Shown here: piece by piece, positions 34,911 to 43,150 of the stretch
Position numbering within the stretch: the first letter of the stretch is position 1
Layout: each line of letters opens with the position of its first letter
NCBI RefSeq assembly: GCF_032773895.1
Contig: NZ_CP120416.1
Span: 742,001 to 806,000 of the forward strand
Direction: 5' to 3'
Length of the DNA: 64,000 bases
Source: Teredinibacter sp. KSP-S5-2
GTDB lineage: Bacteria > Pseudomonadota > Gammaproteobacteria > Pseudomonadales > Cellvibrionaceae
Translations under genes and position numbers: made by a program
Notes under the pieces: model-generated
Seen by the model: the letters and a program-made list of their open reading frames with translations, nothing else
Database searches by the model: none
Told to the model about the DNA's origin: nothing

Positions 34911-37769
34911 CTAAGGCGTGCTAAATTTCTCTTCCATTAAATTGAATGAATCCATTGGGAAGATTAATTCATAGCCATAAAACCCGGTGGAAATGGTATT
35001 ACCACCTTTTACTTTTGCTTGCAGGCTTTGATGAACGCTGTTGGCAATACCTCGCCACTGGGGTTGAGTGTCGTACCACTGTGGGTTGATTAAGTTACCC
35101 TGTGATTGTTCTTGTTCAAACAGGTTGTTGAGGTACAACAGGGGATAAATCAATGACTCGTCGCCACCACTGTAGGTGCGAACCACTTCGGAATAATAGA
35201 AGTGTTTTTTGCTTGGGTCATCGTAGTTCGGGCCGTAACCATATTTGACGATGTAATTTAAGCACTGCAGTAGCATATCTTTTATTTCTGCATGTTTAAT
35301 TCCAGACGCTTTGTTGGCTGCAGCAAACTGTTTGTCGGTTTCATAAAAGGCAATAATGTTAGAAATAAACCAGCCCGCCATCCAGGGATTGGTGCCATTG
35401 GGCCATTTACCCTCGATGGTGGCGTTGCCGTGGTTATCCATTTTGGTCATGGTCCAATAACCGGTCCCCTGGCTGGCATTGTTGGTTCCTACTATGGCTT
35501 TTTGATTGGCGACCGGATCCCACCCCACATGTTCGTAGGGCGTCTTCCACCACTGAATGGCATAGTCGACCAGTTTCCCAGCCACATTTTTGTGGTAGTC
35601 AGCATCGCCGGTTATGCGCACATATTCATTCATTACATATAATGGCCAAGCATAATCTCGTTCCGCTTCTCGATATTCCCGGTTGGGGCCGTCAATATTG
35701 CTAGGGCGGTTGTAGCGGTAGTCGTTCATAAACTTCCACCAACCTGTGATTATCTGAAACACGTCGTAAGCGCGTTTGTCGCCGGTTAATAAATAATAAT
35801 CGGTCAGGCCGGAAAGGTGGGCATGGCCGCCGTGAACGTTACGGGTTTCATGGTCAGTCATTTCATGGGCGATAGCATGTATTTCACCTGCCGGTTGATT
35901 TTTTCCGCCCGTATTAAAGTAGCCGTACCGTGGGCCGTGGGATACATCGATATCCATAAAATGCCGTGTGGATTTTTCTGCAAGGGCATACCATTCTGCA
36001 TCGCCGGTGCGTAAATAATGCTTAAAGTATTGGTTCGCGCCGACATGGGTATCGTTATAAAAGGTGGGAATGCGTATGCCGTTTTTCACCGCCGACCAAC
36101 CGGGACGCATTCGGTCGCCGTAGTCGCGCCAACCAAATTGTTTAATCAGGTTTTCCTGCATTGATCGATTGTAGACAGAATGTTTTAACCAAGCGTCAAA
36201 GCCGATGTTCGCATCCTGGTCTCCGGCGGCATTAATTTCGCCAAATACACCGCTGTTGAGATAAGTATTTTGGTCTGCCCTAAACGTCAGGTCTTTTGTT
36301 TGGTAATAATTGTTTAATGCAATAACGTCGGCGTCAGAGGTTTTGTTTTGTGGAAACTGAAAACGCAGTTGATAGGTTTTCGCACCCCCTTCGCCAAGAA
36401 AATAAAAGGTTTTGGCTCTGCGATAGGTATCTGCTATGGCGATATCGTTTACTGGTGGTGCAGTTTCCGGTGTGGCACCGCTGGCGCGTTCAGGGTGTAG
36501 TGCAATGATCAGTGTGTTGTTTTGTATATGGAATTCATTAGGGTAGTTTTGCCAAAAATCACGAACTGAAAGATTTAAATGGTTGTCACCATCTAGGCTC
36601 ATCCAACCCGTTGCTTTTTCGCCAGAGGCAACGCCGCTGTATGAAAAATTGTGACCTTGATACTGCAGATCGTTGTTGTAAAGAAACTCGCCGCCCTGGT
36701 AAAGATAGTGTTCCCCAGAAATTGCGCCTTGAATAACCGTGTCTGAATCTCCACCAAAGCGATAAGTGCTGCTGACATTTGTGAGATTTAATCGCAGCCC
36801 ATAACTGGATAAGCTCAGGGCTAAGTCGTCCCGGCCATAATCGTGATGGGCGATATTCTCTACTCGCTCATCAATAATGGAATGCTCAATATCCAGTATG
36901 TCTGAGTTTAAGTAGGCGTAGTATCGGGTTTTAAATTTAACTAATTCTGTTCCTTCAGAATTTTTAAGTGTGCCACTTGCGGTAATAACGCTGCGAACAG
37001 AGCCTTGTTCTTCAATGGTTACGGCGACATCGGTGGCGTGACTGGCTAAGTATTCTTTCCTGTCTTTTGCATTAAATGCAAAAAATTCGCTACCCGAAAT
37101 AATTTGTTCGTTGGTTTCGTAGGTCTGATTGCTGTTTTTATCTCGCCATAGTCCGCTGACAGTGCCTTGGTCTTTGCTAATGATTAACGAAAGCTTTCCT
37201 GTATCAATGGCAATATCGTTGGCGTTGTCAGTAATTTTTATCTGATCAGTAAAGTTGTGCGCGGTGACGTCGCTACCATAAACCAATTGATAGTTTTGTT
37301 GACCTGGTGTGAGGTCGTTCACCGTGGAGACTAATACCGATTTAATGGAGTTATCTGGCCAATAGGCGAGGGGTTCAAACTGTGCATGTAACTCGCTGGT
37401 GCCGTTATGATTTTCCAGTCGCATATTACTGGTGGAGCGAATGGCTCCGAATGTAAAAGGCACGCCGGTTTTCAATGGCATGGAGGGCAACGAGGCGGTT
37501 GCGCTGGCTGTTAATTGAATCACTTCTGCGGTGGCTGGTCGCGGCGTTGTAATATCTACACTATCGACTATTCCGCCACTTGAACTCCCTGAGCTGGAGC
37601 TGGACGTGCTCGAGCTACTTGTAGATGAACTCGTACTTGATGTTGAGCTACTGGTGGACGAACTTGAGGTAGAGCTGGAGCTGCTTGCGGGGGAAATATC
37701 TGAGCCAGAACCGCCGCCACACGCTTGTAATAACGACACAACAACAAAGAGAGGGAATAGTATGCGCAT
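34911..37769 (-). CDS. Polyserine lipoprotein related to PcRGLX/YetA exo-rhamnogalacturonan lyases
   Basis: A 952-residue surface lipoprotein. The signal peptide ends in LLQAC (Cys17) followed by Gly residues, so outer-membrane sorting is expected. A Ser/Thr linker (about residues 29-70) follows, then a domain opening with GVPFTFGAIR, AQFEPLAYWPDNSIKSVLVS. This is the pattern of the N-terminal barrel of PcRGLX/YetA-like proteins (PL26-related). The middle and C-terminal parts (HAIAHEMTDHETRNVHGGHAHL, TGWWKFMNDYRYN) look like an alpha-barrel catalytic core. A rhamnogalacturonan or related polysaccharide is the likely substrate, by family inference only. No transporter or sugar kinase gene is linked. 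Confidence 0.75.
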   Translation of the reverse strand: MRILFPLFVVVSLLQACGGGSGSDISPASSSSSTSSSSTSSSTSSTSSSTSSSSTSSSSSGSSSGGIVDSVDITTPRPATAEVIQLTASATASLPSMPLKTGVPFTFGAIRSTSNMRLENHNGTSELHAQFEPLAYWPDNSIKSVLVSTVNDLTPGQQNYQLVYGSDVTAHNFTDQIKITDNANDIAIDTGKLSLIISKDQGTVSGLWRDKNSNQTYETNEQIISGSEFFAFNAKDRKEYLASHATDVAVTIEEQGSVRSVITASGTLKNSEGTELVKFKTRYYAYLNSDILDIEHSIIDERVENIAHHDYGRDDLALSLSSYGLRLNLTNVSSTYRFGGDSDTVIQGAISGEHYLYQGGEFLYNNDLQYQGHNFSYSGVASGEKATGWMSLDGDNHLNLSVRDFWQNYPNEFHIQNNTLIIALHPERASGATPETAPPVNDIAIADTYRRAKTFYFLGEGGAKTYQLRFQFPQNKTSDADVIALNNYYQTKDLTFRADQNTYLNSGVFGEINAAGDQDANIGFDAWLKHSVYNRSMQENLIKQFGWRDYGDRMRPGWSAVKNGIRIPTFYNDTHVGANQYFKHYLRTGDAEWYALAEKSTRHFMDIDVSHGPRYGYFNTGGKNQPAGEIHAIAHEMTDHETRNVHGGHAHLSGLTDYYLLTGDKRAYDVFQIITGWWKFMNDYRYNRPSNIDGPNREYREAERDYAWPLYVMNEYVRITGDADYHKNVAGKLVDYAIQWWKTPYEHVGWDPVANQKAIVGTNNASQGTGYWTMTKMDNHGNATIEGKWPNGTNPWMAGWFISNIIAFYETDKQFAAANKASGIKHAEIKDMLLQCLNYIVKYGYGPNYDDPSKKHFYYSEVVRTYSGGDESLIYPLLYLNNLFEQEQSQGNLINPQWYDTQPQWRGIANSVHQSLQAKVKGGNTISTGFYGYELIFPMDSFNLMEEKFSTP
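37568..37692 (-). repeat. Polyserine-linker coding repeat (first)
   Basis: This segment encodes a Ser/Thr linker using all six Ser codons. The DNA is low in complexity but not a simple tandem repeat, suggesting selection at protein level. Confidence 0.8.
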
Positions 37770-38000
37770 TTTTCTTCTTCTTCGATTTCCATTTATTAAT
37801 CTCTGATCCTACGCTTGATTCCAATTGGCTAGAAAGATAGAAAAGTAGTGATTTGGGGTGGTAAAAGCGCCATTTTTTTAATTTAAGACAATTTTTTTGA
37901 AGCCCGTCACTTAGTTGTGTTATTTCGTTTGAGTATACAATGCCTAATGCTCCGAGAAAGAGGGGCTGTTTTCACAAGAGTTTGTTTGTAAGGGAGTGAA

Positions 38001-38918
38001 ATGTTTGGGTTTAAAATGACTATTCGGGTAATTGTTATCTTGCTTTCGATGTCCATACTCGAAGCGAATGCGTATACCGGTTATGTCGTGGCTGAAGAGC
38101 GTGTAGAACGTTACATGCAAAAGGATTCATTATCGGTTTGGTATGATATTACTGAGAAATCGATTATTCGAGGAAAAACCAATTCGGATGGCTATAAAAC
38201 CGCAATAGCTTTTTTCCCTGAAAAGAATGAAGTTCGTGTTTACGCGTTGGGTGAGGGGTTAAAAGTCTACACCTCGATGACGTTAACGAGGTATCAGCAG
38301 TTTCTTGTTCAGTTGGATTACGACGGGAAAGATCGACACTATATTGGTGCAGGCACTTACTTTAAGTCACTAAAACATAAACATAGGCACTTTAACCTTA
38401 AGAAGAACCATAAAACTCTGGAAGGCAAACCCTGCCATCTTGTTACCTTTCTCCAAAAAAGAGCGATGAAAGAACGTGTTGAAATTGAGTTTTGTGAGGG
38501 CCTTGTTCCAATGTCTTGGCTGCAAGTTACTGAATGGGGAATGCCCCAATATATAACGGGTTTTCCTATACGCTTTGTCTTGAACCCCGTTGCACAAGAA
38601 AATAAAAACTCATCGGACCAACTCAAAAAGAATTGGTCAAGTATTTCGCACAAGTTAGGGAAGACCAAAAATGTATTTTCAGGGCGGGAAGAATTATTTT
38701 ACCAAGTCAATACCACCCGTACCTACCGGCCAAACCCTTGGCCTGGAGAGTTTGTGGGCGGTGCGTTTAAACGTCTTGCCAGTATTACGGCGTTACGAAA
38801 AGCGATTAGAGACGCAAAAAATGCCCGAATTGATCGAGAGCATAAAGAACGAGAAGCCCATTGCCGGGAACATGACTGCAGCAGTAGTTCAGATATCTTG
38901 GAAGATATTTTTGACTGA
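38001..38918 (+). CDS. Secreted protein of unknown function (305 residues)
   Basis: The ATG follows AGGGAG. The signal peptide is residues 6-25 (ending NAYTG). The mature protein has beta-rich stretches at the start (a Y.V.E.R...YM..DSLSVWYDIT pattern) like DUF4412-type periplasmic proteins, but that match is weak. The C-terminus is strongly charged (KAIRDAKNARIDREHKER) and contains two Cys (HCREHDC) that may form a disulfide with each other. No clear partner gene adjoins it. Confidence 0.65.
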   Translation: MFGFKMTIRVIVILLSMSILEANAYTGYVVAEERVERYMQKDSLSVWYDITEKSIIRGKTNSDGYKTAIAFFPEKNEVRVYALGEGLKVYTSMTLTRYQQFLVQLDYDGKDRHYIGAGTYFKSLKHKHRHFNLKKNHKTLEGKPCHLVTFLQKRAMKERVEIEFCEGLVPMSWLQVTEWGMPQYITGFPIRFVLNPVAQENKNSSDQLKKNWSSISHKLGKTKNVFSGREELFYQVNTTRTYRPNPWPGEFVGGAFKRLASITALRKAIRDAKNARIDREHKEREAHCREHDCSSSSDILEDIFD

Positions 38919-38930
38919 GCCTGCGTGATA

Positions 38931-38969
38931 TATTTACCCCACGCTACGCTTCTTGGCGTGGGGTAAATA
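38931..38969. terminator. Hairpin between convergent genes
   Basis: TATTTACCCCACGC and GCGTGGGGTAAATA form a perfect 14-bp stem with an 11-base loop. It lies 12 bases after one stop and 14 bases before the other. No T-run follows on either strand. Confidence 0.6.
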
Positions 38970-38983
38970 CCTGTCATTTTCGA

Positions 38984-39577
38984 TTATGGTAATAATTTCA
39001 GTTCCTGAAGTTCAAAAACACCTTCACCACCTTTTTCCAGATCAATATCTGGAGCAAAGTATACGGCACTCACGTTGCCCAGATTCAGGTCGATTGCTTT
39101 TGCTGATTTTGGGGCCCATCCAGGTTGTTTAAATTTCTTGGTTTTTAATTTGATCGTTTTCCATTTCTTGGTTGCGGGAATTTTAATTTGGTAGTGGGCA
39201 TAGGAATTATCTCCAGCGGATGAAAAATCGGACTGGGACAGTTTAACGATCATGGGCGTACTGGATTTGTAGGCTAACTGGATTGTCTTCACACCTTCAA
39301 GTGAGTTTGGTGAAGAATAGATCAGTTCAACATAAGGCCAGTTTTGCGCATTTTGTTTCCCGTTAAGGGAAAACACGGTTTTTATTGCCTGTTCGCTGGT
39401 TTTTCCCCAGTCAACTCGTGAACCGTATGGGTCGTAGCCCGCTTTCCAACTGCCGCTGATGACGAGGTTGTTGTCTGTTTGTGGGGGTTGTTGCGCTGGG
39501 TTGGCGATGAGTAAGCTGGAGCAAAGTAATAGAATAAAAGCTATAAGTGCTTGAGTGCGGAGTTTATCGTTATGCAT
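38984..39577 (-). CDS. Secreted protein with a carbohydrate-binding-like jelly-roll domain
   Basis: A 197-residue exported protein. The signal peptide spans residues 8-26, with a Pro/Gln-rich spacer after it. The rest is one beta-sandwich-like domain with GSWKAGYDPYGSRV, a central alternation (IQLAYKSSTPMIVKLSQSD) and an end GGEGVFELQELKLL. This resembles CBM-type or CIA30-like domains seen in secreted glycan-active proteins. No enzyme motif is visible, so a binding role is inferred. Confidence 0.65.
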   Translation of the reverse strand: MHNDKLRTQALIAFILLLCSSLLIANPAQQPPQTDNNLVISGSWKAGYDPYGSRVDWGKTSEQAIKTVFSLNGKQNAQNWPYVELIYSSPNSLEGVKTIQLAYKSSTPMIVKLSQSDFSSAGDNSYAHYQIKIPATKKWKTIKLKTKKFKQPGWAPKSAKAIDLNLGNVSAVYFAPDIDLEKGGEGVFELQELKLLP

Positions 39578-39701
39578 GGCGTTATATTAATAATTGTTGG
39601 ACATCAGGCCATTATGGCCTGAATTGTCCTCTAATATCACGCTGTGTGTACCAAAAGCAGCATAAAAACTATCAGGGCATGTTCCATGAATATTGCGGGC
39701 T

Positions 39702-40301
39702 TTACAGCGCTGCGAAGAATGCTTTGGAACGACTGGGGTCCAACTCGGTAGCGTAAAGGTCGACCTGGTGGCTTGTTTGCATTGCCTTCGCGTAGTCTAT
39801 AGCATCCTGTTTCGATTCGAAAATCCCCAGGATCACTTTAAACCTTAGATTGTCATTGATCCGGTCGGAAATGACTTCGCAGTTGATACCTTTATCGTTA
39901 AGGCGGCTAACCAGCTTGTTTGCATTGCTCACTTTGGAAAAGACGCCAGCCTGAACCGTATAGAAGTGAGTGTTTTCTGCCACAGGCGTTGTTTCGGTGA
40001 GTTCTGCCAATTGAGTCTTTTCTTCTGCAGCTGTTGAAACAAGTTCCGCTGACAGAATATCGACATCCTCGTTCTCCGGCATAGTCTGCTGTATCGCGAC
40101 CAGTTCTTCTTCCAGTTCGATGGCTGGCGCATTTTGTTGTTTGGTGGCGCTAGTGACGGTGTTTTGACCGTCAGAAATAATAACCGGTTGAGAAAATGGT
40201 TGGGCCATCAAAAATCCGGTAATGAAACATGTCAATGGAATGACAGCGACTAAAATCAATATGACACGTAAATCGTTTTTGTTGACTGTGAGACTTTCCA
40301 T
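39702..40301 (-). CDS. SPOR-domain inner-membrane protein
   Basis: A 199-residue protein starting at ATG 40301, which has an excellent GGAGGG site; a TTG four codons upstream is discounted. One transmembrane helix near residues 11-33 is followed by an acidic linker and a C-terminal SPOR domain (HFYTVQAGVFSKVSNANKLVSRL through FKVILGIFESKQDA). SPOR domains bind denuded septal peptidoglycan, so a role in cell division or cell-wall remodelling is likely. It lacks the lipoprotein or amidase partners of known SPOR genes. Confidence 0.88.
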   Translation of the reverse strand: MESLTVNKNDLRVILILVAVIPLTCFITGFLMAQPFSQPVIISDGQNTVTSATKQQNAPAIELEEELVAIQQTMPENEDVDILSAELVSTAAEEKTQLAELTETTPVAENTHFYTVQAGVFSKVSNANKLVSRLNDKGINCEVISDRINDNLRFKVILGIFESKQDAIDYAKAMQTSHQVDLYATELDPSRSKAFFAAL

Positions 40302-40348
40302 AATGCCCTCCAACGGGTGACAGATTTTTGTCTTTGCACTATGAAAGC

Positions 40349-41287
40349 ATGATGCATACCACTTTTATTGATGAAATGCGTTTTTTGTATATGGGCTTTA
40401 GACTCTTTATGACAACAACATCATTGGATTTTTTGTTCATGATTGGATTGCGATGGTTTTTAATTGGGACCCTGCTTTTTAGCACTCAGTGTGTAGAAGC
40501 TTTGGAGCGAAGGGGACAAGAAAATCTAATTACATGGCGTGTAACTGACTGGGCTCCGTTTTACATTCTGCATGGCAAGATGAAAGGCAAAGGGCTTTAT
40601 GATCAATTGCTGGATACTTTTGAAGAAGCGCTACCTGAATACACTCATCGGCGGGTGAATATGACAACCCAGAGAGTATTGTTTGAAATGAAGCTTGAGC
40701 ACAATGTATGTCATCCATCCGTGTTAGCCGATACGGATGCCCATTTGTCAAAAGTGAATAGTATTCTTCTGCCACATAAGTTGTTTGTTAATAAACGTGT
40801 TGCTCAAGCTTATCCTGGTCATCAAATTCAGCTGATTAATCTTTTATCGGATCAACGCTTTCTCGGTGGCCTGAGTCGGGGGCGTTATACTGCAACCCTT
40901 AATCAATTGACGTCTGATTATGGCGATCAGTTGAATATTCTGGATGTGCCTTTTTATGAAAGCCTGATAAAAATGCTTTTTAATCATCGTCTTGAATACA
41001 TAATCGAGTATCCGGCAGTTATGTCTTACCACGCATCCATGCATGATATGGCGGCGGACTATTCAGTACGTAATATTACAGAAATTGCAGACACACCTTT
41101 TCTGAAGGTACATGTGGCTTGCCCGAAAAATGCATGGGGGAAAACAATTATAGATCGTGTTAATAAGGTACTATTAAAAGAAAGTGAGGACAAAAAGTTA
41201 ATTCAAAAAAGACTGTTTTGGTATGCAAAAGGAAGCCGCGAGGAGTTGAGGGAAATTTATTTGCGTGAATACTTTTTGGATAAATAA
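40349..41287 (+). CDS. Periplasmic solute-binding-like protein (SBP_bac_3 fold, TIGR02285-like)
   Basis: About 312 residues from ATG 40349; the start is uncertain because a TTG at 40328 and several later ATG codons are in frame. A hydrophobic stretch (residues about 30-48, MIGLRWFLIGTLLFSTQC) looks like the signal peptide, so the real start could be at a later Met. The mature part reads ITWRVTDWAPFYI, GKGLYDQLLD and the hinge-type YESLIKMLFNHRLEYIIEYPAV, as in amino-acid-binding-like domains without a linked transporter. Such orphan proteins may sense a ligand; none is predictable here. Confidence 0.7.
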   Translation: MMHTTFIDEMRFLYMGFRLFMTTTSLDFLFMIGLRWFLIGTLLFSTQCVEALERRGQENLITWRVTDWAPFYILHGKMKGKGLYDQLLDTFEEALPEYTHRRVNMTTQRVLFEMKLEHNVCHPSVLADTDAHLSKVNSILLPHKLFVNKRVAQAYPGHQIQLINLLSDQRFLGGLSRGRYTATLNQLTSDYGDQLNILDVPFYESLIKMLFNHRLEYIIEYPAVMSYHASMHDMAADYSVRNITEIADTPFLKVHVACPKNAWGKTIIDRVNKVLLKESEDKKLIQKRLFWYAKGSREELREIYLREYFLDK

Positions 41288-41292
41288 TTTAT

Positions 41293-41706
41293 TTACCAGG
41301 TGACTTTGCCTCGCAATTGTTTGGTTTTTCCGTGGTTGGTTTTTTTGTCCATTCTTTTATTTCTGGAACTCTTACTGGGTTTTGTTGGGATTCTTCGTTT
41401 TTGCGTTACGGAGACGGAACGAATAAGTTCGGCCAGCCTGTCTATAGCATCTCGTTTGTTTTTTTCCTGGGTACGAAAACTCTGTGCTTTAATGGTGATA
41501 ACACCATCCTTTGATATCCGCTGGTCATTGACGGCAAATAACCGCTGCTGAATATAAGGAGGTAGGCTGGACTGTTGAATATTGAATTTTAAATGGATCG
41601 CACTGGAAACCTTATTGACGTTTTGTCCTCCAGCCCCTTGAGCGCGAATGGCCTGGAATTCAATTTCCTCGTCACTGAGTTGAATATGGTTGGTAACAAA
41701 AATCAT
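41293..41706 (-). CDS. arfB: Ribosome-rescue peptidyl-tRNA hydrolase ArfB
   Basis: 137 residues from ATG 41706, two bases after the stop of the upstream methyltransferase gene. It carries the release-factor GGQ motif (RAQGAGGQNVNKVSSAIHL) and the basic C-terminal tail (RRIPTKPSKSSRNKRMDKK) that enters the empty mRNA channel of stalled ribosomes. An upstream frame to 41730 would overlap the neighbour and shift the protein beyond its normal 140-residue size. It is probably co-transcribed with the DUF938 gene. Confidence 0.94.
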   Translation of the reverse strand: MIFVTNHIQLSDEEIEFQAIRAQGAGGQNVNKVSSAIHLKFNIQQSSLPPYIQQRLFAVNDQRISKDGVITIKAQSFRTQEKNKRDAIDRLAELIRSVSVTQKRRIPTKPSKSSRNKRMDKKTNHGKTKQLRGKVTW

Positions 41707-41708
41707 GA

Positions 41709-42323
41709 TTACTTCGGCATTTTTTGCCATACGAGGAGTTGGTTGTTTGCGGGCATTGAAACATCTTTTTGCAGATGAAACCCAGATGCTTCAGCCAGTT
41801 CATTCACTGCTTCGAAATCGCGAATTCCCTGGTGTCTGGCCCGGTCTTTTAACCAGAAATTAAACTGTCGATTGCTGTCACTGGTGTACTCACCGTTATA
41901 CTTAAATGGACCGTAGAAGACGATGGTTTTTAATTGTGGGAGCTGATGAAACCCCTTGAACATATCAACAACAGCTTTCCACGGCATAATGTGGGTAGTG
42001 TTTGCCGAGAAGACCGCGTCAATATCTTTTAGATATTCATCGGGCCAATAGATTTTTGTCACATCCAATTCCAGAGGGTGGGAAATATTGGAGATTGGTG
42101 ATGAGTCAATCCAGGCACTGATGCCTGAATGATTTTCTTTTAAGTCGCTGGTATACCAATGAATATGTGGCAAATGCTCTGCAAAATACACCGCATGTTG
42201 GCCAGTGCCGCTTCCGATTTCGAGCACGTTAAAAATCTTTTCGTCTTTTGAGAAGGTGTGCTTAATCTCTTTCAGGATGGGGTTTTTATTATTTTCGCAG
42301 GCTTGAGAAAACGGTTTCATCAT
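41709..42323 (-). CDS. DUF938-family SAM-dependent methyltransferase
   Basis: About 204 residues from ATG 42323; a TTG at 42338 falls within a perfect hairpin and is unlikely. The SAM motif is VLEIGSGTGQHAVYFA, followed by DVFSANTTHI-type DUF938 features (here DAVFSANTTHIMPW) and GPFKYNGEYTSDSN. DUF938 proteins are annotated as methyltransferases without a known substrate. It lies directly upstream of arfB. Confidence 0.87.
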   Translation of the reverse strand: MMKPFSQACENNKNPILKEIKHTFSKDEKIFNVLEIGSGTGQHAVYFAEHLPHIHWYTSDLKENHSGISAWIDSSPISNISHPLELDVTKIYWPDEYLKDIDAVFSANTTHIMPWKAVVDMFKGFHQLPQLKTIVFYGPFKYNGEYTSDSNRQFNFWLKDRARHQGIRDFEAVNELAEASGFHLQKDVSMPANNQLLVWQKMPK

Positions 42324-42335
42324 ATGCTCTTCGTT

Positions 42336-42381
42336 CAAGACGAGATCAAAGGCAGCAGTGTATCACTTTGATCTCGTCTTG
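42336..42381. promoter_or_regulatory. Perfect 15-bp inverted repeat before the DUF938 gene
   Basis: CAAGACGAGATCAAA (42336-42350) and TTTGATCTCGTCTTG (42367-42381) surround a 16-base spacer. It lies between the upstream gene's stop and the DUF938 start. Without a T-run it may be a terminator remnant, an mRNA hairpin close to the start, or an operator. Confidence 0.6.
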
Positions 42382-42396
42382 TCTTAGTGCAGTAAA

Positions 42397-42924
42397 TTAT
42401 GCGCCTGGTTGGTAAGCACTTTCTAACTTCTGTTTCAGACGATTAAGTGCTTTCGGACATTCGGGGTGAATCCAGTCGTAGCCAATGCGTTGCCAATCAG
42501 GGTCCTGTTGATCGAGGCCAATATTCTGAATAAAGTCCGGTGTGGCAACAAAATACTGATCCCGAAAGGGGAGTAAATAGCCTCCTTTTGCGCGCAGATA
42601 TTCTTTGGCGGCCGAGTAGGTTTTAAACCAATGGTTTAATGTGCCACCAAATTGTGGTGCACCAAAAAAATCACGATAGTTGATTGGCGACTTGTTAATT
42701 TGCTTCTTCAGCTTTGACCAGGAGCCAAATCCGGCTTCAATTGCTACTACCGTTAAAGCGTGTTTTCTTTGGATGGTATCGGGTGTCAACGCATAGCGCG
42801 TTAGTATCGAAAAACGTTGTTCAGCGAATTTCTGTTTGACTGGATTGTCTGAATGAAGATGCTTGAATAACTTCGAGGCTTCATTTTTAAAATAGTTTTC
42901 AGAAACGAATGGGCGGATGGCCAT
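42397..42924 (-). CDS. Conserved-looking hypothetical protein (175 residues)
   Basis: The ATG has a fair ribosome site (AAAGGAG in the reverse strand). The sequence opens with helical segments (ASKLFKHLHSDNPVKQKFAEQRF) and contains GFGSWSKLKKQI, common in small uncharacterised proteins with an ankyrin-adjacent SWxxLK motif. The C-terminal half is Trp/Tyr-rich (RIGYDWIHPECP). I see no signal peptide or catalytic motif and cannot assign a function. Confidence 0.7.
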   Translation of the reverse strand: MAIRPFVSENYFKNEASKLFKHLHSDNPVKQKFAEQRFSILTRYALTPDTIQRKHALTVVAIEAGFGSWSKLKKQINKSPINYRDFFGAPQFGGTLNHWFKTYSAAKEYLRAKGGYLLPFRDQYFVATPDFIQNIGLDQQDPDWQRIGYDWIHPECPKALNRLKQKLESAYQPGA

Positions 42925-43103
42925 AGTACGACTCCTTTGTAAATGCTATTTCCTCCTACCTGGAAAAGCCGCAAAAGAGTATAAATAGGTAAGTACTACT
43001 ATCGATGAGTACGATTATGGGTGAGTACAACTCTTTCGTAGGTAAAGCGTCCCAAAAGCTTAGACGTAATTTTTGTTGAAAGCGTTGTGTTTGTCAATGC
43101 TGG

Positions 43104-43138
43104 AAAAAGGCACAGAGCGCCAGGAACCTCTGTGCCTT
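43104..43138 (-). terminator. Rho-independent terminator of the polyserine chitin-binding-type gene
   Basis: On the minus strand, AAGGCACAGAG and CTCTGTGCCTT form an 11-bp stem followed by T5, about 12 bases after the stop. Confidence 0.85.
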
Positions 43139-43150
43139 GGGAGGCGTAAC

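Noticed and set aside
42990-43040. Repeated GAGTAC-like words suggestive of an operator array
   Set aside because: Irregular spacing and imperfect copies; not distinguishable from chance.
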